A DNA stretch of 64,000 nt from Chrysaora quinquecirrha (Eukaryota > Cnidaria > Scyphozoa > Semaeostomeae > Pelagiidae), in contig JACTAT010000001.1 in assembly GCA_014526335.1 (NCBI GenBank), forward strand, positions 654,733-718,732. Direction: 5' to 3'. Positions 47,208 to 58,837 of this stretch are shown piece after piece (within the stretch, counting starts at the first letter, position 1; the number at the start of each line of letters is the position of its first letter). The notes below the pieces were generated by a model that saw nothing but the letters and a program-made list of their open reading frames with translations, did no database searches and was not told the DNA's origin. Position numbers and translations under genes: made by a program.

Positions 47208-48940
47208 GTGTGCAACCTCGTTTCAGTTCAGCTTCTTGGAATCTCGTTTGGGCATGTGGTGTTATCGTTATCGCTTATCGTTTATCGCTTGCAGCTCGTT
47301 GTCGCTAGCTCGCTGTCGCTGTGTAGATAGTGTAGTATCCCGCTATCCCAGTTTAGAAGCCCTTGGAGTGCTTTGGAGACATGTTAGGTCTTATCCTATA
47401 TTACTAATATGCTTAAATGCAAATCAGGTTGCCCCATTGTTTTGACCCGTTGTTCGATTCAACAAGAAAGGCTCCAGTCCTGGGGCACCTAGAAACCTGG
47501 TTCTTTTTTTGATCCACGCCCTTTCTGCCCAGGTAGTGCACGCCGTATATTTCTAAATGTTTTTAGAATCAAAAGTTTGTTAAAATTTCGATTTTATCTC
47601 GACTTCAACAAGTTTTGGTTTTGATTGCGGCCATCTATTATGTTCCTTTCACTACACGTACATTGAATCTTTTGCGTGCAACTCTCAGGGGTTTAAATCA
47701 ATGACTTGCGGCTTTAAAAGCCTGGATTCCATACAAAATCTTGACTGTTGTGCGACTATCGCACAATCGTGAGACGTGAGAATTTCTTTTCGTACGATTT
47801 ATCGCACGACCATAAATACAAATGGTGGCATTTTGGTCGTAGCAGAGCCTTCACGATTACATTACTACGATTTAGTTGTGATGTAGATGTAGTCTTTCTT
47901 ACAAGATATTTTCAGATATCAAAATGAAACACGCTTTCGAGACAATGGATACATTTCCCAACGGCATATTTATTGGCAGCGTGTGATTGTGTCTCATCTC
48001 TCAACTTCACGCTCAAATACAATACTACATTACTGTTATGAACAACAAAGGCTTTTTCCGACTCCAGCGATTTAAAACCTTTTTATGTCAACAAAAGTCC
48101 CAAGACGAAAGTAGAATTCTAAGAGTTGAGAATGAAATTTCAAAGAACATGAGAGTTTCAGTTTCTGTTGATTTTTCAAGGATTCTCTGCCTCTTAATAG
48201 ATGATTCCAGGTGAATTGGACATTTCAACGTGGTTTTTGGGTGCTTTTCTTCAAGTTATGGTTCGTTTTGAGTGCTTTCGGCTGTTTTTGGGCAATTTGG
48301 GTTGTTTCGCGTTTTTGGTAAGTACGTTTTCGCGTTTTCAGGGGTCAAGGAAGTCAAAGGACACTAGGAGACTGTTATTTTTACTCATATTTTTTCCGTT
48401 TTCAAGAAGAGTTCTTGCTTTGATTATTTCCATAAGTGGCCACGCTAAACTTTGTGTTTAACTGTTTCAATGCATATGAAACACTACTAAGAGGCCATAA
48501 ATTTTTCGGCTTTCAAGTTGAATGTTCCTTTGAAAATTCAGAACACAAACACACAAAATGAAAATCGTTCCGATATAGTGAGATATTTATTGTTCATGAA
48601 GGGCATTTAAAATCAAAGTCTGCGATGAGATACGGATAGGATTTTCGAATTTGTGCAGCACAGTTTTGCGTCTTAAGTTGACACAAAATCGTTTGGAATA
48701 TTCTCAGTAGATCTGGAAATTTGGGGGCAAAAAATTTCATTAAGCATTTACCATCGAACTGTTCGACTTTTATTTAGGCTGTTAATAATAGGATTTTCGA
48801 GTGCAGACAGGGCATAGAAACGTTGCATTAGAATTTAAGTAGATGGAACACAGTCAGAGATACCCTTAACCTCCGTGACTCACTGGATCACTATCCCACC
48901 CAAGGTTTTGTTTTATAAAACTTTGCTTTTATTTGACCTT
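47208..48940. other. H6PD upstream and intergenic region
   Basis: Immediately upstream is a tcgttatcgcttatcgttta-rich patch (47,260-47,330) that may be promoter or 5' UTR. The rest is AT-rich, with no recognised gene or repeat. Confidence 0.45.
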
Positions 48941-48949
48941 CAGCTTTCA

Positions 48950-49260
48950 TATAATAATGATGATGATGATGATGATGATTTTGATGACATGAAGATAATG
49001 ATGATTGTGATGATGATGATGATGATGATTATTATTATTATTATTATTATGATTTTCATGGTATGCTGATGATGATGATGATGATGATCTGATGATGATT
49101 ATGATCATGATGATGATAATGATTATGATGACGGTAATTATGATGATGATGAAAATGATTTTAATGGTGATTATAATGTTATAGTTGATGATGGCGATAA
49201 TGATAATTTTGACGGTGATGATAACTATGATGATGATGATGATGATGATGATGATCATAG
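48950..49260. repeat. (GAT)n/(ATT)n trinucleotide array
   Basis: About 310 bp of gatgatgatgatgatgatga interspersed with attattattatt and gatcatgatgatgataatga. Same class as the arrays at 18 and 20 kb. Confidence 0.92.
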
Positions 49261-49339
49261 TGTTCTTTTTTGTCCATAGTTTAATACCCTTTTATCAATT
49301 CTCTTATGTGTTTACCATTACAAGTAGACTAGCTTTTAA

Positions 49340-49633
49340 CTTGACGCCCGCGATGCGAAACTTTCTATGACACCCGCGATGAGGTTGTTTTTGCAGCCTT
49401 TTATGACACCCGCGATTCTGAACTTTCGCTAGAGTCCGGGGAGGTTAGCTCCCCATGGCATCCCACAACCTCCCCGGACTCTAGCAAAAGTTCAGAAGGC
49501 TGCAAGTAAAAAAGCAGCAAGTTAAAAGGCAGCTGAGTGGTATCTTGTCTTTCCAAGGCTAAACTGGTACTAATATTCACCCGCATCGCGGGTGTCAAGG
49601 TAAAAACACACCCTCATCGCGGGTGTCAAGGTA
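49340..49633. mobile_element. Nested inverted-repeat element with GACACCCGCGATG termini
   Basis: Three gacacccgcgat-type blocks on the left (about 49,343, 49,370 and 49,405) face two inverse catcgcgggtgtcaagg blocks on the right (about 49,583 and 49,615). Nested inside is a strong hairpin (next entry). About 290 bp, no ORF. It behaves like a MITE of unknown superfamily. Confidence 0.7.
49412..49497. repeat. Long hairpin inside the GACACCCGCGATG element
   Basis: gctagagtccggggaggtt and its exact complement aacctccccggactctagc, extended by gaactttc/aaaagttc, face each other across a loop of about 20 nt that itself contains ctccccatgg. Confidence 0.85.
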
Positions 49634-50550
49634 ATATTACATAACTCATATGACTTAGGCCAGCTGCGTTCTTTACCTTATATGGATTTTAAGTCATCCT
49701 TTGACCAAGGCGGGATATTGATGATCTTCAATAAATTTAAAGATAATGTTTTGTTTCTATGTAAAAGCCATATTGTTGTGAAGCCAAAGCCCCGATCAAT
49801 AACAAAATGATCAGCCGAAGCGGAGGATCAAGGTGTCGCCATTAGCAACAAATTCCGATTGGTTTACAAGAGATAATAGTTGCCTAGCGCTGCCATAGCA
49901 ATGGACTGAGAGCGCTCAGGAAACTGATTTGCGAATGATAATCATTTCCAAGCAAATATTCAGGGGGGCTTGTCGGTTTTCGAGAGAAATCATGCTCGTT
50001 TATTGTAGAGTAGCATTCGTAGCATATAAGCTTTTCTGTATGCAGGCTCCAGTGCAGGCTATGAAAAATTGCTCTTTCGGGCTTAGGTATTGCTTCTTTG
50101 TAGCACTGATGACTCAACAGTAAGACTATGCTTGGTAAAGAGTGTTTTATCCCACTACAGGGAAAGTAGGCGAAGGCACAAGTACCGCACCGTAGCCCTC
50201 TTTTAAACTTGTTTCACTCCCGGAGGGGGCCCGAATTCGTTTTGTCTCCGACCCTCTCAGCGGCCGGGGGTCTTTCTGTGTAACTATCGTTCTTTGTGGC
50301 GCAATGTGGGCGCCATATTTAGAGCTCTTCTCGTTTTCTTTAAGTGGTGCAGCAGGCTCCCCCGGCTGAGTAAATTGAATACAACACGACCAATAAGTGT
50401 GTCAAGACTTTCATTTCATACCCAAAGCAGCTCACTTGCCTGCATATCTCAGACGAAAACAACTCTTTGTTGGATTGAAACGGATAACTAGAGCTTTTAT
50501 AACTAGAGCTTTTCGTTTTTCGACGTGGTTTTAAGGCTATCACCTGTGAA

Positions 50551-51573
50551 ATGGACGAAAGATGTCTAACGATCAGAGATCAGAATTCTACAAACATAAA
50601 ACTTCTCAGAGGCGGAAAGAAGCAAATTTGCTTGGATTTTTACGAGGCTGACGCAGCCCCAGTTTCACTACAAAAGCACGCTGAAATATGCCTGAGAAAA
50701 GAGTATAATCAGAGATATAAAAAGCATAGCATTGACGAAAGACATTCAAATGGATTGAGTTCTACTAATGACAAAAACCGATGGTTGGCTAAAGATAGCA
50801 GGTCTTATAGAGAGCATTCAAGTAAGAATCACGAAAGGACTTCCTCTTACGTAGAAGATAGTTCTGGATGTAGTATGGAAGAAGATCATAGCGAAAATGA
50901 AAGGAGATTCAAGGATAACGCAGAACCTAAGTTTGGACGAAGCAAAAACAGAAATATCTCAAGGAAGAGTCGTAATGATAATGATGATGTTATTGATAGT
51001 TTTAGAGAGACTTATAATAAAGATCATCACGGGCAAAGAAACGAAATCTTTATGACAAGAAGCAAGAATTTCGAACCCTCTTCACTACGACAAAGCAATT
51101 TGACTGACAAATTCCCTTGTCGACGTAGTGCTGATGAAAAGATCTCAATAAGTTATCCAACCTACCCCTGCAGATGTGAGACACGCCGTGGTCGAAAGAA
51201 GCAGTCGGACGGTTTCAGAAGCTTGCCTCTCTACTTGGAGGGGCAAAGAAAGCATGATTCTCATGAAAGAAGTTCTTCCCCCCTCTCAAACGATGATTTT
51301 TTCAAAGACTATTCTGACGTCTGTCTTACAAGCTCTTTGCCATTTTTAAATTTGCCATATGGAAAAGAAATCACCATCGTTCGGAATACTGTAGCGGGTC
51401 TTGAAATTGAAAAAGGGATCTTCAAGTTTTCGAGCCACGAGTCTAGTTGTATTCAGTTGAAAGCCCCAAATAGAAAATTCAGAGAGTCTTCACCACGTAT
51501 CTGCAGCAATAACAGAACTGAACTTTGGGTAGAGAACCAAAGGAGTTTACAAAGAAACTTTGTAGTATTTTGA
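50551..51573 (+). CDS. Orphan single-exon gene, 340 aa, Ser/Arg/Asp/Asn-rich
   Basis: A long intact frame in AT-rich DNA, starting MDERCLTIRDQNST and ending RNFVVF-stop. The middle (about 60-250) is charged and Ser/Asn-rich (SRSYREHSSKNHERTSS, RKSRNDNDD), so probably disordered. The N-terminal segment has CLDFYEADAAPVSLQKHAEI followed by C, resembling the C-terminal half of a C2HC zinc finger (L-x-K-H-x-x-x-C) without its complete first Cys pair. The C-terminus has a more ordered patch (LPYGKEITIVRNTVAGLEI). AATAAA at 51,719-51,724 fits a 3' end. There is no signal peptide or membrane segment. I do not recognise the family; a real gene is likely because of length and non-repetitive composition. 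Nuclear function is only a guess from composition. Confidence 0.55.
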   Translation: MDERCLTIRDQNSTNIKLLRGGKKQICLDFYEADAAPVSLQKHAEICLRKEYNQRYKKHSIDERHSNGLSSTNDKNRWLAKDSRSYREHSSKNHERTSSYVEDSSGCSMEEDHSENERRFKDNAEPKFGRSKNRNISRKSRNDNDDVIDSFRETYNKDHHGQRNEIFMTRSKNFEPSSLRQSNLTDKFPCRRSADEKISISYPTYPCRCETRRGRKKQSDGFRSLPLYLEGQRKHDSHERSSSPLSNDDFFKDYSDVCLTSSLPFLNLPYGKEITIVRNTVAGLEIEKGIFKFSSHESSCIQLKAPNRKFRESSPRICSNNRTELWVENQRSLQRNFVVF

Positions 51574-51584
51574 TGATTGAGAGT

Positions 51585-51620
51585 GTATAATATATATATA
51601 CTGTATATATATATATGATA
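51585..51620. repeat. (TA)n microsatellite
   Basis: tataatatatatatactgta followed by tatatatatatat, in the putative 3' UTR of the orphan gene. Confidence 0.85.
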
Positions 51621-51718
51621 ATATGAAAAAAATTTAGTGACGAATACAAAACAGTGGAAACTCCATACTCCAATAGCTTCTTATTTGTTTGTAAGACCAT
51701 TTATCTTCATTTCCAGCA

Positions 51719-51724
51719 ATAAAA
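51719..51724 (+). terminator. Candidate polyadenylation signal for the orphan gene
   Basis: AATAAA about 146 bp after the stop at 51,573. Confidence 0.5.
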
Positions 51725-51731
51725 AATCTTA

Positions 51732-52255
51732 GGGGCTGATAATAATGATTAATGAATAAAAGTGCGATTATATGAGAGTTTGTGCAGACCCGGGCTGGAA
51801 TTTCAGCCCGGTTAAACGATTATATGAGCTGCAAACTCAAACTCAGCCCTCCTCTCCAGTCAATTCTCTGCAAAATTGATTTTGTGATTACATGAGATAA
51901 TTTCAGCCCGGGCTGAAAACTCAGCCTGGCTGGAATTCCAGCCCTCCTTCAGCTAGGCGGGCTAGATTTCCAGCCCGCTTGAACGGGCTGAAATTTCTCA
52001 TGTAATCGCAAATTTTTCCAGCCCGGCTAGGAACTCTCTTTGCGCAAGCCCAGTTTGACTGTGGTTTTAGTTTCGTGTCAAAACGTGTCAATTTTGGCGT
52101 TATTTGTCTTAGGTATTCGATTTCAGCCCGGCTGGAAACGTTCATATAATCGCACGCCAATTCCAACCCGGCTAACCGGCTAACCGAAAACTCTCATATA
52201 ATCAGCTGAAATTTACCTCAGCACATCGGGCTGAAAACTCTCATATAATCAGCCC
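51732..52255. mobile_element. MITE cluster with GGGCTGAT / AACTCTCATATAATC motifs
   Basis: The left end gggctgataata...gcgattatatgagagttt is inverted at the right as aaaactctcatataatcagccc. The interior has at least eight copies of cagcccggctgg or its inverse, and several more tcatataatcg blocks, suggesting nested or multiply rearranged copies. Confidence 0.7.
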
Positions 52256-52675
52256 TGGTTGCTATTGATACCCATAGGCTGCACAATTGATACCCCGAGG
52301 GTTTGTTTGTTTGTGTTTTTGTTTATTAAAAAGATGCGCCGTGATGCCGCCAATAAGGACCAATGTATTACCATTACTTATGGCCTCGCACAATTACGCA
52401 TATGATTTGCAAAGTCGTTGACTTCTCCCGTTTCAAATTTCTATAAGCAACTTAAAATCCAGCAGCTTTACAATCAAGGGAAAACAGACCTTTTGGACTA
52501 TGGGTTGGGCGGTGTGAGAAGTAAGTTGTACGGTTGTACCGACAATGTGCCAAATGTGCCACATGTATTTCAAAAACACACCAATCGGGGCACTTCGGGG
52601 TTGCTTATTTTCGGACATCTTCTGATTCAGTTGAAAGTTAAGTTGATTAAACCGCTTATGGAAAAAGTCTGATAC
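52256..52675. other. Intergenic, nothing recognised
   Basis: An 84-codon plus-strand ORF (52,418-52,672) has no recognisable domain. No splice-consistent gene was found. Confidence 0.4.
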
Positions 52676-53042
52676 ATGAGTACTCTTAGGTGCCTTATTG
52701 CTGAGGGGGGGGGGTCGGAATAGGCAAGTGGGTCGGAACTACCGTCAGGATCTAATTGGCGGGGGGTCGGAATAAACGGGGGGGTCAGACTTTGTTTGAC
52801 AAACTGTTTATCTGGAAACTACTGAAATGCAAGGGGCCCTATAGTGCTTCTAGGCTAAGGAAATCCATAGTTCCAACCAACAAATTGAGTGTACAAGTGA
52901 AATTTCACACATAGAACGTCAAAGTAAAAAATATCAACATCAATATTCATGCAATCTTAATAAGTGGGGAGGAATTGGAAATTTTTCAAAAAATTAATTA
53001 GCGGGGGGGGGGGGGGAGGCAATTAGGGACCTAAGAGTAACA
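52676..53042. mobile_element. Inverted-repeat element with ACTCTTAGGTGCC termini and G-homopolymers
   Basis: Left gagtactcttaggtgcctta...gggggggg; right gggggg...ggcaattagggacctaag then agtaac. The ends are inverted copies, each bordered internally by a long G run. gggtcggaataaacggg-type repeats lie inside. About 367 bp. Confidence 0.65.
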
Positions 53043-53574
53043 CATAATCTATGGGAGCTTTGACTGGTGTTGAACTGAGCCGGTTTCCTAATCCTTGATG
53101 GTTCTCAATGATAAAAATATTCAAATGAAATAAAAAGAAGCTTGCAGCCAGTCATACCCCATCCCTCATCATTTAGTTAGAGTAGTAATGAGACAGAGAA
53201 GAGCAACATTTTTGATAGCTCTAATTATAAGCAATAGATCATAATTACACGAACACTAACAAATTACAAATTTACACTACTAATTTCAAAAACACAACTG
53301 ATGAAACTATCCTAACAAACTTTTGGAAAAGGCAGAAATACTACGTAAAGAGTAACCAGACTATTTAATTGCTGAATTTTTTGGCGGGCTTTTTGAAAAA
53401 AATTAGAGAAAGAACTGGTTTTTAGGTTTCTCATATTCACTTGTTCACGCGAAGCGATACGCAGAATTTTCAGATATAAAAGAAGGAAAATATGTCGTTT
53501 AGAATTAGTTGTTTTGCTGTAGGCTTTGTCATTATAGTGCCAATGTAACATTGTCTAGTTTCTTGTCTTATCTG

Positions 53575-53755
53575 ATTCGTAGCGATTTATCAGTCGTATC
53601 TCGTCGTGTCGTGTTGTGTCGTGTCATATCGGATCGTATTGTATCATATAGTATCGGGTCACATCGTGTCTTATATGGTGCCATGACATACTGTGTCATG
53701 TTATGTCGTGTCGGGAACATAGGTCGTGTCATGTCGTGTCTTATCGTTTAAGGAG
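53575..53755. repeat. Degenerate GTCGT/GTCAT pentanucleotide array, copy 1
   Basis: cgtgtcgtgttgtgtcgtgt with variants catatcggatcgtattgtat. The same array type occurs at 58,150-58,520. Confidence 0.8.
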
Positions 53756-54149
53756 TTTTGTTTAGGTTTTCTGTCATGTTTAATGTTTTGTTCTGTCGGA
53801 TTCAGGCATATTCTGTCCTACGAATGCATTCCCACATCCTTAGGGTTGCCTTGAAGTTAATACTTAGCTGGTAAACGAAACATTCATTTAAGGGCCTGGC
53901 AGCATCAACTCAAATTTACGAACAATTCTGTGAACAAAATTTTCTTTGATACTCTGTTCACATCGTAACCTCCACTCCAGCATTGAGGTGCAACTTACGA
54001 CGCTTTCACGACAAGTCGTCCTTGACACCCAAGAAAAGAAGGCTGACATGAAGTCGAAAAGGCTACTTGTGAAAGGGAAATTAATAACATGTTTTACAAG
54101 TACCCCGTCACCTATTTACCCTGGAAAGTAAAGAAGGAGAGTGATATCT

Positions 54150-55270
54150 ATGGGGAAGGTTCTCAAAAACGTTTATTTTAAAACCTCCCTCCCCTTGATG
54201 AAAGAAAGATAGCAAACAATGTTACTGGGAAGGGGTGTTTGAAAGAGTAACTAATCCTTAAGACAATTTTATAAGAAAAGGACCCCCTCCCCTGTTCGAA
54301 AGAAAGTTAGAGAACAAAGTCACGGGGAAGGGGTATTTGAAATTGTAACTAGTAAGGTATCTAGTCCATGGATAGGAACCCCCTCCCCTGTACGAAAGAA
54401 AGTTAGAGAACAATGTTACTGGGAAGGGGTATTTGAAAGAGTAACTAATGCTTAAGACAATTTTATAAGAAAAGGACCCCCTCCCCTGTTCGAAAGAAAG
54501 TTAGAGAACAAAGTCACGAGGAAGGAGTATTTGAAATTGCAACTAGTAAGGTATCTAGTCCATGGATAGGAACCCCCTCCCCTGTACGAAAGAAAGTTAG
54601 AGAACAATGTTACTGGGAAGGGGTATTTGAAAGAGTAACTAATGATTAGGACAATTTTATAAGAAAAGGACCCCCTCCCCTGTTCGAAAGAAAGTTAGAG
54701 AACAAAGTCACGGGGAAGGGGTTTGAGAAATTTCAACTAGCAAGATAGCTAGTCAATTAGAAAAGGACCCCTTCTCCTGCTCGAAAGAAAGATTGAGAAC
54801 AAAGTCACGGGGAAGGGGTGTGTGAAACTGTAACTAGTAAGGCATCTAGTCCATTGGATAGGAACCCCCTCCCTTGTTCAGAAAAGAATTAGGGAACAAA
54901 GTCACGGGGAAGGGGTGTGTATAGACAATTGATTATAATAGAGCTCCTCCCCTGTTTGAAAGAAAATAGAAAAAATTTCACGGGGAGGGGCATGAAAAAC
55001 TATAACTTGCAAGATAAGTAGTTTTTAGAAATATATTCCCTCCCTTTTCGAAAAGGAAGATTCAGTAAAGCGTCCCTGGGGGTGGGTATATGAAAGCAAA
55101 ACAGATAATGATTGGTAATTTATTAGAAAAGCACCCCCTTCTTTGTTCGAAATAAAGAGCAGTGAAACATCAGGGAGAAGGGGGGTATTGGAACCGCAAG
55201 TGAGAAGATAGTCTTTAATTGGAAGAGAACCTCCTCTCCCGCTCGAAAGAAACAAAAAGAGAAAAGAGTG
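54150..55270. repeat. Satellite of about 90-95 bp with paired higher-order units
   Basis: Units contain ccccctcccctgttcgaaag, then aaagttagagaacaa, then ggggaaggggtatttgaaa and aactagtaaggtatctagtc. Adjacent units alternate between two variants (one with gtaactaatgcttaagacaa, the other with gtatctagtccatggatag), giving a period of about 190 bp in the cleaner part (54,240-54,720). About 11-12 units, more diverged to the right. Confidence 0.88.
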
Positions 55271-55539
55271 GGAGGATGAGGGGAAGGGAGTGGGGACTAA
55301 TCTGGTAATACTGGTAGCATAATTTATATGGACTCCCTCCCCTCTCTCTTCTCTGCTTGAAATAGGGATTCGGGGCTGTCCTCCCAAAGAAGGGGCCAAA
55401 TAGGCAGCCCCTGATGAATCCCACGGGACCTGGCCCATGAGCATGCTTGGTAGGTTGCCCTTCCTCTTATTAGGCTTTTTATGTTCCACTGTAGTGCATA
55501 TGAAAACTAAGGGCCTGCTTAATCAGCACAACGATAAAA

Positions 55540-56055
55540 CAAACATACGACATAACAAGAACATACAACACGAGGATACATTACAACACACACGGGACAA
55601 TACCATAACACAGTACGTTACAATGCAATAATGTAGAATACAATGCAATACAATACAAGGCAATACAATACAACACAACACAACACAGTACAATACAACA
55701 CAATGCAATACAATACAACACAACACAACACAACAAACAAGACAATACAACACAATAAACAATACAGTAGAACACAATTAACAATACAATACAACACAAT
55801 TAACAATAAAATACAAGACAATAAACAATACAGTACAAGATAATAAACAATACAATAGAACACAATAAATAAGACAGTGCAACGCAATAAACAATACAAT
55901 ACAACACAATAGACAATACAATACGACACAATAAACAATAAACGATAAACAACACAATACAACACAATAAACAATACAATACGACACAATTAAACACAGT
56001 ACAAAACAATTAAAACAGTACAATAAAGTACAACAGCATACAATATGCAATACAA
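55540..56055. repeat. ACAAT pentanucleotide-type array
   Basis: acaatacaatacaacacaat and taaacaatacaatacgacac repeats over about 500 bp. Long Cys/Val/Leu/Tyr-rich ORFs on the minus strand are translations of this repeat. Confidence 0.9.
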
Positions 56056-56544
56056 AACACTCCTATCCATGTAATGCAATGCGATATAATGCACCTCAGT
56101 GCGACTCAATATGTGAATATCCATTGCATTACACTCTGGCCCGTTGAAGTCCAGGCTGATCTTCTTTGAGATTGCATGGATAATCTGGACTGCAACAGGC
56201 CTCTAGAAAACATGTTACAAATACTGTACAACACGTAAAACACAATGTGGGATCTTGTAAAATTTGCATCAATTGAATGCGAAAACAGGGCGAGGCAGAG
56301 ACAAGGAAAAGTTGTGTGAAAATGCTAGGAGAAAAGATGCAAAGGTTAGCATTTGTGGCAGGGAAAGCAAGTGATTAGCAATTTAATGAGAGAAATATAA
56401 GAGAGAATAAGACGTGAAAGAAATAGATAATAATGGAATGCAGAATGATAATGATGGTTCTGATGCAAAATTTAGCAAGACCCCCAAAAAGCCCGATTTT
56501 CACTGGATTAAACTTTCAAGGATTCGGAGGGAATGTAGATGGTT

Positions 56545-56630
56545 AATACGATTAAGACACGTCTCGAACATGCGGCTTTAAGTTTTGAACACGAATGCTC
56601 TACCAACTGAGCTCCCTAACAGCAAACTCT
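56545..56630 (-). pseudogene. tRNA-like sequence (SINE head or tRNA pseudogene)
   Basis: The minus strand reads gttagggagctcagttggta then gagcattcg, a textbook tRNA 5' half with A-box, then a B-box-like atgttcgagacg. Acceptor-stem pairing is poor. Probably not functional. Confidence 0.5.
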
Positions 56631-57093
56631 TGACGATGTCGCAGTCGTACCAGTCACCCACATTGCCTGATCTAAAACCAAGTCCTTCTATTCCAAGATA
56701 TGACGCGAAAGAAATTTCCGAGGAATTTGACAGGTTCAGAGAAACTGTGAAATCCGAAAATTGTTTCTGTGAACTTTCCACTTGCCTTGAAAATTTCAAT
56801 CGCAGTCGTCCGGTGAAAATCGAGCTTAAAGCCAGGAGTACTAGAGGAGCGAAAAGGGGTACCGTAAATGGGGGTTTTACTCCTAGGGGTGTCTCTAAAG
56901 TGTTAGAAATATAAGGGTTGTTAGGGGCCTAGTTGCAATCACTATCCTCTCAGAAAACGGTTACATCTATATGCTAATTCCATCCAAAGGCTCACGTCTC
57001 TCTAGTATTCCTGGCTTATGTCACACATTACAACATGGAACAACACAGAACAACATAGAACAATATATATGCTGATACACAAGCGTTGTTTTC

Positions 57094-57775
57094 TTGGCAC
57101 TCTTAATGGAACATTTTCAGCCTTTCATGAGGAAGATGCACCCCCAAGTCATGCTGCCGTGCAGGCCAGACGAGAAGGGGGCGATTGCCCCCTTGGCCCC
57201 ACAACGGAAAGCCCTGTTTAATACCCGAGTTGTTCCAGATTTTTTACAAATTAATAGGTCCTATGTCTTCTTTGGGGCCAGTTGTTTTCTCGTCGTGCCT
57301 GCGTTCTTGGGTTCAGGTCCGCTATGGGTTCATCCGGAGCTGCAATGTAGCCCCCTGTCAGAAAGACAGCCCCCATTACCTGTCGTTGCAAACAGACAAG
57401 ATCCTGTATGAGAGGGGAGGGGGTCCTACCAGGGGGTATCTGGATATTTTGGAAAACCATGATTGCGGTTTCGGTCTCTGGCAGATACCCCCGGCCAAGT
57501 AGCCACCATTGTTACCAACTGCTCCGTCCCCCACTACCCCTTCCCCCATCAATTCATGAATATGACAACCGAAGCCCTATCAATCATGTTGAGGGCTAGA
57601 GATGCCATTGACCTAAACTTGTACAACCCCCTTCATCACCCTTTTCCCAACATTGATTCTTTGATGAAGGGTCGGGGACAGAAAAGGCCCTATTTACGAG
57701 GGTCAAAGCTCAGATTTGCCTCTTGCCAAAACCTTGCAGCACTCTCCTCATCATCACCTTCTTCCCCACGTTGAT
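57094..57775 (+). other. GC-richer segment with overlapping ORFs, unassigned
   Basis: Several overlapping plus-strand frames are open here (57,094-57,411, 57,185-57,502 and 57,463-57,774). Phrases such as CGFGLWQIPPAK and EALSIMLRARDAIDLNLYNP look protein-like, but frames change and I recognise no domain. It could be a frameshifted mobile-element gene fragment. Confidence 0.25.
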
Positions 57776-58149
57776 TATCTGCCTTTTAGTAGAAGGCTTC
57801 CGATATCTGGATACAATAGGGACTAGAAAGCCCAGTTGCGAAAATTTTACTTTCTAAAATAAAAGATCGCCATCTGTTTTTATGGGCTTGAAGACTTAGA
57901 GTTACATATCTTCAAGACTGATAAACGCTTCTCTTTCTTATTCTGCACACGTTTTTTTCGTATTCGACCCACATTGCTTTCTTTGGTCTCAAGAGGACAG
58001 CGTGCCGCATCGTCTGTTTTGCTGCTTCATTTCGTACTCTATTAGCTGCCAAGCCTTCAAAGTCCCAAGTCCCAAGTCTCCAACGGTAATTTCTCTTTGC
58101 TTGTCATGGCAAGTCATGGCAAATTTTGTCCAGTAGTTTGGACTTGTAT

Positions 58150-58520
58150 TGCTTTGCTGTTACTAGTCAGGCCGTATTATGTCGTGTCGTATTGTCTCAT
58201 ATCGTATGAGATATCATATCGTGCTAATTGTATGATGCCCTGTGGTATAAAATGTCGATTTTTATTGCGTCAGATTTTGTCCATTGGATTGTGTTTTGCC
58301 ATTTCTTGTCGTACGATACAAATTATTTTGTCGGGACGTATTATTGTATGGCGTATATTCTGTGATATCAAGTCATGTGATCTTGTCGTGTCTTTTTGTT
58401 TTGTTGTTCAATGTCATGTCGTATTCTGTCATGTCGTATCCTGTCATGTTGTATCCTGTCGTGTCGTACAATATCGTACCCTACTGTGTCTTGTCATACT
58501 ACGTCGTATGCTATATATTT
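58150..58520. repeat. Degenerate GTCGT/GTCAT pentanucleotide array, copy 2
   Basis: tcatgtcgtatcctgtcatg and variants; the cleaner part is 58,380-58,505. Overlapping Cys/Val/Ser-rich ORFs are artefacts. Confidence 0.82.
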
Positions 58521-58837
58521 ATGTTGGTTCCCATGTTGTGGTTCACTTTGTTATTTGTTTTCCCTTCTTTATATCTGAAAATAATGCGTATCATTTCAAC
58601 GTGAACAAGTGAATAATATATGAAAATATATGAAATAAAAATATTAGAATTTATGGATGGAAATAATATATTTTGGAAAGCAATAAAATAGTCTGAAATA
58701 GAAATGATTTAAAAGAAGATAATGTTTTTGTGGTGATATCTGAAAAGGAAGTTTCGAGCAGTGAATTTTCAAAATATATAACACTAACGATACAAACAAT
58801 ATGTAAAATTTTCTATGCAAATAAATATAGCTACCAT

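Noticed and set aside
55523..56050. Cys/Val/Leu/Tyr-rich membrane-like ORFs on the minus strand
   Set aside because: They are translations of the ACAAT-type repeat.
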